NCBI GenBank assembly: GCA_023627715.1 | Contig: JAMAHW010000001.1 | Location: forward strand, 1,337,379 to 1,401,378 | DNA length: 64,000 nucleotides | Direction of reading: 5' to 3' | From: Periconia sp. R9002 | Taxonomy: Eukaryota > Ascomycota > Dothideomycetes > Pleosporales > Periconiaceae | The notes under the pieces: model-generated | Told to the model about the DNA's origin: nothing | Database searches by the model: none | What the model saw: the letters and a program-made list of their open reading frames with translations, nothing else | Program-made: the position numbers and the translations under genes | Shown here: positions 23,401 through 35,650 of the stretch, in pieces | Layout of the letters: every line of letters begins with the position of its first letter | Numbering within the stretch: position 1 is the first letter of the stretch

Positions 23401-25862
23401 CCGCTATTCGAAAAACTCGATGTTGATTACGAGATTCCACGATTGGCCTCTTTCGATTGGACAACTTGTGAGCCGAGGATCATTTCCATTGTCAGGTACC
23501 AAAATCTATCTGATCTCAGGCATGTCGCTTCAGTGTCAGAACTTCAGACCATTTTTGCCATACTTCAACGTCACGACGAAAAGAAAGGGCTTCGGGACAC
23601 ATTCAGCTATATGCTAGATTTAGAAGCAAGTTCGCTCTCCACTCTGGACCGCAGGGCCGTTGCAAAAACGTTGCTGGAATACCTACTGGAAGCTGTGTAC
23701 CTCGTTCCCACTTTTCTGCGCTCACAAACATGGAAGAATCACAAAAGTGAGCTTGAGGATGATTTGGTCCGGGATGCTCCTAGACTGTTACAAGAACTTC
23801 TTCTTTTGTCCAATAGTATGGGAAGTTTCATTCACGGGCCGCTCACACTCATCCTTCAAGAGCTGAGACGTATGTCATTAGAGGAGTTTTGCAATCTCGT
23901 CGAGCATAGTGCACTTGTCATCAGAGACCCAGAAGCTGCTTTGGACTTCTTCCTGGAAATACTGGAACCCGAAACATCGAGGTTGCTCGTTGGACGTCCT
24001 TTTGCCATTCGACAGCTTGTTTCATCTTTGTTTGGCATTTCGCTTGATCATATTGAAGAAGCGTCAAACATTCGCAAATCCAGCAGTGAAGAACTGAAGC
24101 TTCACGGTCACACGATTAATAACGATGGTTTCACGACAGTCAGAAGCACTCTTCGCATTGATTCTTCTATGAACAGAAATTTCAGAGTGGGTGATCATGT
24201 TAGGCTGACGGCATCTACAGAGCCGACGAATGCTCCAATGGCAAAGCCAGTATCCATGGACGCAATCATACTGGCCGTTGAAGCGGGCGAAGTGACTTTC
24301 CGGTGTCTGCATCATCCCCCTGCATATTTTGAGCAGTGTGCCTGGAATGTTCTTCACTGTGGATCTTTTGTCACCAGCAAGACGACGCTAGATGCCGTGA
24401 CTGACTTTTATACTATGCGCGAATCTTGTTGTAAGATCTATGCGCTGCTCTTGGGGTTGCCTTCAATCGATCAAATCAAACTCCCCAATGTCAAATTACC
24501 TGTATCGGCACAACCGTCGCTGAACGCTAGTCAGAACGCCGCACTATCAGCATCAATGGAGAACTCATTGACTTTTATCTGGGGACCTCCGGGAACAGGC
24601 AAAACGCAAACAATTGTCATGATTATGACCCAGTTATTGAGGGCGCTCCCACATTCAAGATTTTTGGTTACAGCACCCACACACAACGCATGCGATAATT
24701 TGATGAAGCGATTCCTGAAAGACTCCGTGGCGAAAAACGAAGTTGCGCCTATTAGAGTATCGACACAGGTATGCCAACTTTCTTATTCCGCGTGTCATTA
24801 TCGTGAATAGTATTGCTAAAATATAGGAAGCTTTCGAAAGTCGACCCAGAGTTACGATCCTGGACCTGCGATGCCATGTTGGGGAAAGATATCAGTGGAA
24901 ACCATCCTGCCTTAAGAAAAGCCAAGAAACGAGTCAAAGAAGCTAGACTTATCTTTGCGACATGCATCGGCTCGGGAATTGGCCTACTTCGGGACCAAGC
25001 ATTCGACGTCGTGATCATCGATGAAGCTTCACAACTGACGGAGCCCGCGACTCTTGTCCCACTCGTGAAAGGCTGCTCGCGTGCCATTCTAGTTGGTGAC
25101 CACGTCCAACTACGCGCTACCGTGCAGCAGAACTCTGTTTTGACCGGATATGATGTTTCCCTTTTTGAACGTCATTACGGGTTGCCGCCACAAGAAGGCG
25201 TCGCAAAGGTCATGCTTGACACTCAGTACCGCATGCACCGCTCCATATGCGACTTTAGCTCCTCGGAATTCTACGAAAGTAAACTGAAGACTGCTGTCCA
25301 AGACAGCGGGAGACCTTTGCATGCCTCGCTGTTTCCTTGGCCTGAGGACAATCGCATGGTGTGGATCGATTGCGCAACATCTGAAGATTTGGGTCGCCAA
25401 TCCAAATCGAATGCCGGTCAGGTCGCATTATGCAAACAAGTAGTCCAGCTTCTTGGAAAACCACCGGCAGACTCTGAAAACAAGCATGGGAAACCACTTT
25501 CAATCGTCGTGTTGACGCCATACACGCGTCAGAAGACGATGTTGGCTTCTGCGATTTCTAATGTTGAAGTTTCTTCCATCGACGGTTTCCAAGGTCGTGA
25601 GGCAGACATCATCGTTTTCGTGACAGTACGATGCAATGTGTATGGTGACCTCGGCTTCTTGACAGACATGCGTCGCTTGAACGTGGCCATGACGAGGGCT
25701 AAAGCTGGAGTTGTGATAATTGGGAGCAAGAGCACAATGACTGGAGTCGCGGCTGGTGTGGAAGCTGATGAAAGTCGGTTGACGTGGAGAAGGCTGGTTG
25801 AACGATGCTCTATTGTGGAATTACCGGTTCTGGATGAGAATGGCGGTTCAGATACTAGATAG
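20498..25862 (+). CDS. RNA-dependent RNA polymerase fused to an SF1 (UPF1/NFX1-like) helicase
   Basis: Five exons (20498-21346, 21395-21998, 22049-23259, 23314-24768, 24831-25862) give 1,716 residues. The first part is an RNA-silencing RdRP: NSQLKSRSCLMYG, DGCGSISP, YRGYKGVL, FRESMRKF and the catalytic DLDGD at residues 479-483, which is split from the next residue by an intron. The C-terminal part is a complete SF1 helicase: GPPGTGKT (1312-1319), DEASQ (from 1437), VGDHVQL, DTQYRMH, DGFQGREADI and NVAMTRAK. The exon joining the halves runs through intron 23260-23313 in phase 0, with a good donor and branch. The last intron uses the AG at 24830; an earlier AG at 24826 gives a stop. The RdRP lacks the long N-terminal region of QDE-1. 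In fission yeast the polymerase (Rdp1) and helicase (Hrr1) of the RDRC are separate proteins. Confidence 0.88.
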
Positions 25863-26946
25863 TAGCATCTTCCTATTGCGGCAAGAATCCAAGAAAATCG
25901 TTTTCATCATTCCTTTTACGTGGATCTCATGCACTAGGCAAATCATGCCATCAATTCCGCAATTTCCAAGGTTTAGACTCCCTGTGTCTGCTACTGAATT
26001 TTCAAGGCTAAAAAAGAGTTATAAAAGTAATCGAAAGTTGAACGTGTCTTGTTCTTCGCAATTGATTGGTGTAATCAGTCACGGTATACACCCTGGTACC
26101 TATGAATGTCAGGTAACGTCCTTGGCTAGGGACGTGCATACAGGTAGCTATGTCATCGAAATACAAGGGTTACCGGGCTGGTAGTTAAAAGCAAAACCTA
26201 CAAAATATAAACTGTATTAGCAATAATAAAAATCATTGTGTTTGAAGTAATTTCATGTGCTCACTGCTGTAGTATAAGCGGCCCCCAAATGCGTACCAAG
26301 ATTGTTGGTTTCACCCCCTACCTAGCGCACGGGCGGATATCACTTACGTCGTCAACTAGAAGTTGGAAGCATTTATGGGCAGTGGGACATCAACAAAAAA
26401 TAATGAAGCAATTGTTGTAAGGCCTCCAAGAACTACTGTATTGTCTACTAGTAGCGGTATGAAACAATATGTGGAGCTAACTATACGCCACTAACCCATT
26501 GTTGGTTCGTGCAACGTTCTCGACACGGATTACCACATACCTTATCTTGCATATCTGGGTTGTTTGCTGCAGAGGAAGTTTTGATAGCGGATTGTTTCTC
26601 AAATAAGACAGCTTTAAGGTAGAGTTAATGGTTAAGACCAACGCGGGACCTCCCGAAGGACTCTTGGGGGACTCTTGGAGGACTCCCGCAGGATTCCCGT
26701 AAGAATATCGCACGGCTAGTGCATCAAGTCCGACCGTAAATACAGATAGCACATGAAAAACATCCGCAAGCAAGCGTATAGTTCCAACTTGGATGCAATG
26801 GGATAGAGAAGACAGACTATTTAAATACCTGTAGATAACTTCGATTTTTCTCTCATCATTCATCCAAATCAGACTTTGATCTTTCCTTCGTTGCAGTGCA
26901 GCAATAATCGCCCTGAAAATATACATCAGTCTTAAAACCTGAAAAA
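25863..26946. other. Intergenic; upstream region of the PKS gene
   Basis: No gene is supported. The proximal part holds the short tandem repeat listed separately and a CT-rich leader before the PKS start codon. Confidence 0.55.
26643..26699. promoter_or_regulatory. Tandem ~11-bp repeats in the PKS upstream region
   Basis: Four to five adjacent copies of an 11-12 bp unit, GRGGACTCYYG-like (for example GGACTCTTGGG, GGACTCTTGGA, GGACTCCCGCA, GGATTCCCG), end about 250 bp before the PKS ATG. CCCG/CGGG ends resemble half-sites of Zn2Cys6 factors, but the factor is unknown. Confidence 0.55.
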
Positions 26947-29900
26947 ATGGATGAACCCATTGCTGTCATCGGCCTGGATGCCAAATTGCCATGCGACGGA
27001 ACGAGCGTTGAAGACTTTTTCAAATTCATTGTCGCTGGACGATCTGCGAAAGCTCCTGTTCCAGCAGATCGATACAATGCAGACGCTTTCTGGCACCCCG
27101 ACAGCCATCGCGATGGAATTGTGCGTAGCAATCCTTCTTGCATTTCCCCTGTTCTCCATCCTATGTCAGCGCGGAAAAAAAGCTTGTAACTGATGAGAGC
27201 TTCTTTTACAGATTACTGGGAAAGAAGGGCACTTCATGAACACCAACATCAAAGCGTTCGACGCGCCCTTCTTCTCCATGACACCCGCCGAGGCCGCCAG
27301 TCTAGATCCCCAACAGCGCATGCTGCTTGAGTGCGTCTACACGGCCATGGAGAACGCGGGCTACACTATGGCTGAGATGAACGGAACTTCCACGGGTGTC
27401 TATGCCGGTGCATTCATGTGGGACTATCGACAGGTTCTCATGAAAGATGTGGATGTACCCATGACGTACCATGGCACTGGAACGCTGGCGTGTACGCTGG
27501 CGGGACGCATCTCGTGGTTTTACAACTTTAGGGGTCCGGCATTTACGCTGGATACCGCGTGTTCAAGTAGTATGGTTGCGCTTCACCAGGCTGTGGTGGG
27601 GTTAAGGACGGGTGGATGTAATATGGTATGTCATTTGCTGTCTTGTTCACATGCCCCCCTCCCTGCCAATTATACGGCGCTGAATAGATTTCTAATCATT
27701 GAATTTATAACAGGCACTCGCTTGTGGAACGAACATCATATTCTCTCCTGAGATGGCCGTGGAACTTAATGGTCTTGGTGTTTTGGGTCCGGATAGCACG
27801 TCGTACAGCTTCGACAAGAGGGCGAATGGATATGGAAGAGGTGAAGGTATTGGCACTGTTGTCCTCAAAAGAATGTCTGACGCTATACGCGATGGAGATA
27901 GTAAGTCTTTTCTTTCATCTTTTCACACATATACAAGTGTTTTCATGCCTTGTATTTCCCGATTTGTTCTGACTTGTGTTCAAAAAACCAGCCATCCGCG
28001 CGGTGATTCGCAACACTGGCTGCAATCACGACGGCCACTCGGCCAGTCTCTCTGCACCATCCAAGGAGGCTCAATCAGAGTTAATGGCCCACACATACGC
28101 ACAAGTCAAGCTCGACCCGTCCGAGACGCGGTTTTTCGAGGCCCACGGAACGGGAACGCCAGTGGGTGATCCCATCGAAGCCGGCGCCATCAGCGGAATG
28201 TTTTCCAAGTACCGGTCCGCAGAGGAACCCCTTATTATTGGCGCTCTAAAGAGCAATGTCGGCCATAGCGAGGGCAATTCTGGCATCTCTTCCTTCATCA
28301 AATCAGTGCTGTGCGTCGAGAGCGGCATCATACCCGCAAACGCATGGCATGAGGAGAAGAATCCTGCTATTCCAGATGAATGGCACCTGCAGTTCGCGAC
28401 TAAAGCGATGTGTTGGCCGAAGTCCAAAACGGGGGTGAGGAGAGTGTCGATTAATTCTTTTGGTGTCTCGGGTACGAATGTGCATGTTGTCTTAGACGAT
28501 GCTGGCCATTTTCTGAAGGAGCATGGATACGATGACGCACCACATCGAACGATCGAGGAACCCCGTCTGCCAGGTGTAACCTGTAAGTCTTACAAATTCT
28601 ATCCAGGTGTCAGATTTCTTTTTTTTTTTCTTTTTTTTCAAATGCGTTCAGCTAACATGAAGGGTTACTCCAGCCAATTTCCCCACAGCCATCAATGGAA
28701 CCAACTTCACACCACAGCTGTTCGTGTTGAGCAGCCATGACCAAGATGGTATTTCCCGACTTTGCAAGGCATACAAGGGATATTTGCCATCCATGACCGA
28801 ATCTCTTTACAACCTGAGCTACACAATGGCTAGTAAAAGGTCCCGGTTCACATGGCGCTCGGCGACTGTCGCGAGCTCGGGACAGGAACTGGAACACAGA
28901 ATGGCCGAAGGTCTACCGGCTTCCCGTGCCATCGTGAATCCCGGTCTCGGACTCGTCTTCACCGGCCAGGGTGCTCAGTGGGCGCGGATGGGGAGAGAAC
29001 TACTTCTTCACTACCAGTCGTACCGACGGAGTCTTGAAGCTGCCGATGCGTATCTGAAGGAACTGGGTTGCGAGTGGTCCGCTATAGGTAGGTCGAAGTG
29101 CAAAGGGGTATTTATAGAAAACTCTTCAGCTGACTTGCTTCATTTGCACAGATGAACTTTCAAAGGATTCCACGATTTCCCGGATCAACGATGCCGAGTT
29201 CTCTCAAACCCTGTGTACGGCGGTGCAAGTTGGTTTGATCGACCTTCTGGCCGATTGGGGACTCAAATATCGCGCTGTTGCAGGGCATTCATCAGGCGAA
29301 ATAGCAGCGGCCTACTCCGCTGGTGCCATTTCGCAAAAGTGTGCTTGGAGAATCGCATATTGGCGTGGTGAGTGGACCAATTTTGACCTTCTATGAGAGA
29401 CAAATTCGACTGACCCAGCTTTCACTTCGTAAGGGAAACTCTGTGCCAAACTAGCTCATGATTTGGAACAGCCAAAGGGCACTATGGCTGCTGTCGGGCT
29501 GGACCTCGAAAAGACGCAACAGATGATCGACCGAGTCCACAAATCTGGATTCAAGAGCGCCACGAAGCTTACCGTTGCCTGCATGAATAGCAAGACCAGC
29601 CACACTGTCAGTGGAGACGTTGCGCAAATAGACGCGCTCGTGGAAACCCTGAACCAGGAGAAGGTCTTTGCGCGAAAATTGAAGGTCGAGATGGCGTACC
29701 ACTCGACGCACATGGAACCCATCGCAAAGGAATACGCCTTTTGTATAGGACACATCCAGCCGGGTCAACAACAAGCTTCCGAAGTACGGTTCTTCTCATC
29801 GGCGTATGGGACGGAAATCTCGCACTCCAAATTGCAAGACGCTGGATACTGGACTAAGAACTTGATATCGGCCGTGCGCTTCAACGAATCAATGACAGGC

Positions 29901-32900
29901 ATGCTTCAAGCCTTGACCACTGCGAAGGGAGAGGAAAGCAGCCAGTCCCATCTTGTGACAGATATCGTCGAGATTGGACCACACTCGGCATTACAGGGTC
30001 CACTCCGCAACATCACCGACGAAGCCAGGGGCAATGGCAGTGTGAAATATCACCATGTTCTCCAAAGGGAAGAACCAGACTTGGTGTCCGTGATGAAGGG
30101 AGTCGGATCATTGTTTACTCGCGGTATTGAGCTTGACTTGGTCAAGGTAAACCACGTCTCTAACACTGCCAATCCTTCCATGTTGATAGATCTTCCTCGA
30201 TACCCCTTCAACCACTCACGCGAATATTGGAACGAAGGCCGCCTCAGTCGCAACTTCCGCTTCCGCCAGCATGCTCGCCACGAACTGCTCGGCATGCCCG
30301 TCAACGATTGGGATGGAAAACACGATGCCGTCTGGCGCAACTGGATCCGACTGTCGGAGAATCCCTGGGTGGAGCACCATACCATCTCGGGATCGGCGCT
30401 CTATCCCGCCGCGGGCATGCTCGTCATGGCCATCGAGGGCTGTAAACAACTCGCCGAGCAATCCAACCCCGGAAAATCCATCAAGGGATTCCGATTCCGC
30501 GAGGTGTCGTTTCACTCCGCATTGCAGGTTCCTGACAATGCCACGGGTGTCGAATCGCATCTGTATCTCCGCCCCGTGAAGCAGGCGGCTTTGGAATCTA
30601 AGACTTCGGCTTGGCGCGAGTTCCAGGTTTGCACCGCCCAGGACGACGATGAGTGGCGAGAGCACTGCTGTGGGCAAGTTCTCGTAGAATTTGACGAGGG
30701 GACGACGGCTGTGGACGGTGGACGGGAAGACCAGGTACGCCTAGAGCATTGCCGAGCGAGGATTGAGGACGCTCAGCAAAAGTGCAAGAGTGCCGTCGCA
30801 GCAGACGCGGTGTATGATGCGTGGAGAAGCGTTGGGTTGGACTTCGGCCCCAGCTTCCAAACCGTGACCAATTCTCTCGTCGACCACGAAACTGGCGTAA
30901 CCTTGGCTACGGTCAAGCCCACTACTCCTTACATAAAAACGCTGATGCCCAAGCCGTATCTGCAGCCGCATTTGATCCATCCAACAACGCTGGATGGCGC
31001 TCTCCAAGTATGCCTTGTCCCTGTTATATCGAACCCTGCCAGGAAACAAAAGAGCGCTGTCGTCGTTTCTTTCATCGAAGAGCTTTGGGTCTCGGGATCG
31101 CAGCATCCGGATGAGGGATATCAAGTTTTCGCCGATTCTGTTCCCCGCGGGCGCAAGGAGCACTTGATGAGCTGCACTGCCGTGGCTCCGGACACAAGAA
31201 GCCCCATGGTCAGCGTGTCGGGTATTGTCGTCTCGAATGTCGACTTCACCGAAGACGACGCCTTAGATGCGGACGAGGATCCCAGACATCAAGCTTGGAA
31301 CATTGACTGGAAATTGGACCCGGAATTCCTCGCTGTCGGTCAAACCGAGAACACTTTCCAAGGCCCCGGAGGGTTCCAAAGGTACTTGGATGTGCTGGCC
31401 CACAAGAATCCCTTGATGAAATTTATCGATTTCAGCGGTGGTTCCCAGGAATTTTCCAAGCGTGTCTTGTCCACTCTAGGCCAGCGTTTCGCGCAGTACC
31501 ATCTGACCAGCGACTCCTCTTCTTCATTGGAGGAGCTCCAGAAGGACAATTTGCTCGAATTTGTCGAGTTCAAACTTCTGGACATAAAGTCGGAGCTATC
31601 ATCATCGGAGGGTTTTGATGAGGATTCGTACGATGTGCTTTCTGCACCATTGAACCTCATTTCCAATGCAGACATTGATGGCATTTTAGCTACGATCAAG
31701 AAGCTCCTCAAGCCCAAGGGGAAGATTATTTTGACAACCACGGCGACCCTGGAAAAAGACATGGTGCAGAGCTGGAGCACTTCCCTGCGAAACAACGGCT
31801 TTGCCGGTATCGAAGCCCAGCTCGTTGATGAAGGCTCTACCGTTCTGATTTCTAGCGGCCCATCTCATGAATCCAACGGCAATGGAACCAATGGAATAAC
31901 AGCCTCTGGAAGCTGCTACATCGTTGGTGATTTGTCACTCGAGACACAGAGCCGCGTCGCCGAAAAGCTAGCATCCTCGCTGCAGGAAGAAAAGGGTGTT
32001 ACGGCTCGAGTTACTACAATTTCACAGTACGCTGAGCTTGCAGCTTCGGCCACCCAGGAAGAAATGGCAGCGAGCACCTGCATTCTCCTCAACGAGTGGG
32101 CTGCATCTCTGTTGAAATCGGCCAACGACGAGGTCTTGAGGACTCTGAAGACAATGGTTAATGGAAAGCGCTTGTTGTGGGTCAACAGCGATGCATCTCC
32201 CGAAACAGCTCTCGTCAACGGCTTTGCAGCATCGATCCGTCTTGAGAGACCCGGGATCGAATTCATAATTCTCACCATGAAAGCCACAGAAGCTGAAGAC
32301 GTAGTCGCCAAGAACATTTTGGAGGTGGACCACCGCCTATCATCGCCTGAGGGGCTGACAGAAACGTCGTACAGATTCAGCGACGGCATGGTCACCATAC
32401 CACGACTCATCCCAGCTCCCGAAGTGACTAAACACATATCAAAGAAGACACCAACCGACTCCATCTCGCAAACTGAGTTTGGCGCAGACTCCAACCGAGC
32501 CCTCCGCCTCCGTATCAAAACCGTAGGTCTCCTCAACTCGCTTTACTTCACCGACGACGACCGCGTGCAGGCTACAGCTCCGCTGGGCGAAGACGAGGTC
32601 GAGTTCCGCACCATGGCGACGGGTGTCAACTTCAAGGATCTCGCCGTGATGCTCGGCAAGATCCAAGAAACCCCCGTGGGCCTCGAGGCTGCCGGTGTCG
32701 TCACCAAGGTGGGATCGGGAGTGACTAAATTCAAGCCGGGCGATGCGGTCTTTGGACTCACTTTCGAGGGTGCCTTTTCTACGTATGGAAAAGGATGGGA
32801 GGGAACACTTGCTAAGATCCCCGAGGGCGTATCATTTGCAGAAGCTGCTGCCATCCCGATTGTGTACACTACGGCATACGCCTGTCTTTACGACATTGGC

Positions 32901-34926
32901 GGTCTGAAAAGCCGCACCACCAGGCGACGCGGCAACCAAAAACCTCCCAGCGTGTTGATTCACGCCGCAGCCGGAGGCGTGGGACAGGCAGCTATCCAGA
33001 TGGCGCAGCGCGAAGGCGCTGAGATTTTCGCAACGGTCGGCAGCACCGAGAAGCGCGATTTCATTGAGCAAACTTATGGGATCCCGCGCGATCACATCTT
33101 CTCCAGCCGTGACCTGACTTTCAAGACTGGGATCCAGAGAATGACGCAAGGACGTGGCGTCGATATTGTCATTAACAGTCTGGCGGGTGATACGCTGCGC
33201 GCCTCGTGGGAAATTGTCGCGCCGTTTGGTGCGTTTGCTGAAATTGGGCTTTCCGATATTGAGTCTAGGGCTCGCATCTCAATGGCTCCTTATGCTAGAG
33301 GTGTCAGGTTTGAGGTACGTATTCTCTTTTTTGCGAATTTTGATATAACCCTATCGAGTCACGTGTGGTTGGAATATTACTGACTGTTTCTACCCTCTCC
33401 ACTTATTAGTCTCTCGAACTGAACTACATGCGCAACAACGGCCAAGGGCGCCTCGACGACATCTTCTCCCGCGCCATGACGAGCGTGTTGGGTAGCGAGC
33501 AGCAGTCAGAGGGTGGTCTCAAAGCCTTTACACATATCAAGAAGTATCCCGTCTCGCAGATCGAAGACGCCCTGCGCTTCATGCAAAGCGGCAAGCACAT
33601 AGGCAAGCTCGTGATTGAATACAACGCCAGCGACATAGTTTCCGTGCTCCAACCGTCCACAATCGCAGCACCTACAACGTTTGCGGCGGACGCAACGTAC
33701 GTTGTCTCCGGTGGACTGGGAGGTCTGGGTCTAGAAATCGTAAAGTGGATGGTGAACCAAGGCGCGAAGAATCTCTGTCTCATTTCAAGGAGTGGACTCG
33801 TTGCTGGAACGTCTGCAGAGTCAGTGGTGACGAACTTGAGGAACCAAGGGGCCAACGTTGTCACGCCTGCTTGCGATATTACTAACAAGAAGGCATTGGA
33901 GGAGATGGTGTCATCAACTCTCGCCGATATGCCTCCTGTGCGAGGATGTATCCAAGCGTCGGCCGTTTTTGCCGTAAGTGTTGTTCTTGGGATTCTTCCC
34001 ACCTTCCCATTGAACTGTGGTTGCTAACAGCCTTACTCTTGCAGGACAACATCTTCGAGCAAATGACAGTCGAAGGGTGGTACTCCGCCGTTGCCGTCAA
34101 ATCCACTGGAAGCATGAACCTCTGGGAATCTCTCACCTCCCGCAACTCAGACTCCACTCTCGACTTCTTCGCCATGCTCTCGTCCCTCTTCGGCGTGACG
34201 GGCAATAGCGGACAAGCTAACTACGCCGCCGGCAATGCGTACCAGGACGCCATGGCCCGGCACCTCTCCTCTCAAGGCCACAATGTCGTTGCTCTCAATG
34301 CACCCGTGCTGAGCGATGCCGGCGTCGTCGCTACGATTCCCAAGCTGAAGGAGTATCTAGCATCGACCGGTCTTCCGGCCATGAGTGTGGGAGAACTTAT
34401 CAACACGCTGGACTACTACTGCCGTCCCGCAGGCCAGCGCATCACAAACGTTGGCGCCGTGGAAGCGCAGCTGTTCCCCAGAATCTCGCGACCCGAGTAC
34501 TCAGCGAATGAGGGCGCCGAGCAGCCCGGATGGCAGGACGAGCCCATGTACAACCACATGGTGCTGCGCGGCGGCCTCAGCGGCAGCAAAAACGCCGGTG
34601 AATCCGGTGCGGGTGGAAAACGTCTCACATCCAGCCTCATCGCGGCGGCAGAGTCGCTCGAAGCAGCTCAGAAAATTGTGCTCGAAGCCCTTTTGGAGCA
34701 GCTAGCCAAGACCCTGGGGTACGGGTTGGAGGATCTTGATCCTGCGAAGCCTATGAATGCCCACGGTGTGGATTCCCTTGTGGCGGTGGAGATGCGTGTG
34801 TGGATGACCAAGGAGATTGGGGCGGATATTTCGGTGTTTGAGCTCACCAGTGGTGAGAAGATGGAACAGCTTGCTGCAAGGGCGGCGGCGGGATCGAGGT
34901 TTTTGCCTGAATTCAAGAGCGAGTAG
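26947..34926 (+). CDS. Highly reducing polyketide synthase (KS-AT-DH-psiMT-ER-KR-ACP)
   Basis: Nine exons (26947-27120, 27212-27625, 27714-27900, 27992-28582, 28674-29087, 29152-29367, 29434-33314, 33410-33973, 34045-34926) encode 2,440 residues. KS: DTACSSS with Cys175, plus EAHGTGT and NVGHSEG. AT: GHSSGE with Ser640, and [18 protein letters not shown] with His981, and TLDGALQ. The region at about 1290-1560 sits where a C-methyltransferase belongs, but the glycine-rich SAM motif is replaced by IDFSGGS, so it is probably inactive. ER (~1690-1960): [13 protein letters not shown] (~2050-2240): SGGLGGLG and a Ser/Tyr pair in [17 protein letters not shown] with Ser2391. There is no thioesterase, so a separate release step is expected. 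The intron-4 acceptor could be 28673 or 28688, both in frame. The product cannot be predicted. Confidence 0.95.
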
Positions 34927-35650
34927 GCACAAACAGGTTGATGGCATCGCTGGGAGGGTAGTGTTCGAAAATGAAAAGAGTGGAACACTTCTGATGACCA
35001 TGGGAGGACAGATTTGTTACGTACTCATGTGCTGTTTTTTACTTATCTAAGTTTTCATGTAAGATGGTTTAAAAGAGCAACATATCGGGTAGATTTTACA
35101 GTTACATATGAATAGACTAGGTACTCTCTAGTGGTGATGATTTATATGTTGACCTTATTAGGGTTGGGCTCTTGTGGAATGGAGAGGCACATGTGTTGAG
35201 CCGGAGGAATGGAACCCAATCCAAGTCCTACCTTTGTAGCACTTGGGTTGATTGAGAAACCTCACTACACTAGTATGAGACCAAATAATTTAGCGGATTT
35301 TTAAATATGACTCTGCGCAAACAATGTACATCGAAAGTGTTTTTGTCTTCGCAAACGATTGGTGAAGAGTGCATAAATATAATAACAACAACAGTACCAG
35401 GAACAGCGGACCTGGGTTCTATATTCTTATCTCTCATAAATATTCTACCGTCTAAAGAATGAAATATAGTTGAGTCACCGTTCAAACGTGAACGCTGGGT
35501 ATTAAAACATAATCGAAATTTTAGCCTACTCCAAGGATAGACCCTAAAGTACCATGGGCTGTCCAAATGGCTGCATGAGCAATCAGTCTTGGAGGGCACC
35601 AGCTCGAAGGAGGATTAGCTTTTGCAGATTGGAATGTTAACGCAGGAAAC
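34927..35650. other. Intergenic, convergent
   Basis: Shared 3' flank of the PKS and the six-TM protein gene. No gene or RNA is recognised. Confidence 0.5.

Noticed and set aside
23314..25862. A separate helicase gene downstream of the RdRP
   Set aside because: The junction intron 23260-23313 has a GTAAGT donor, branch-like TTACTAG and TAG acceptor, and the frame is open on both sides. No promoter-like gap or stop separates the halves.
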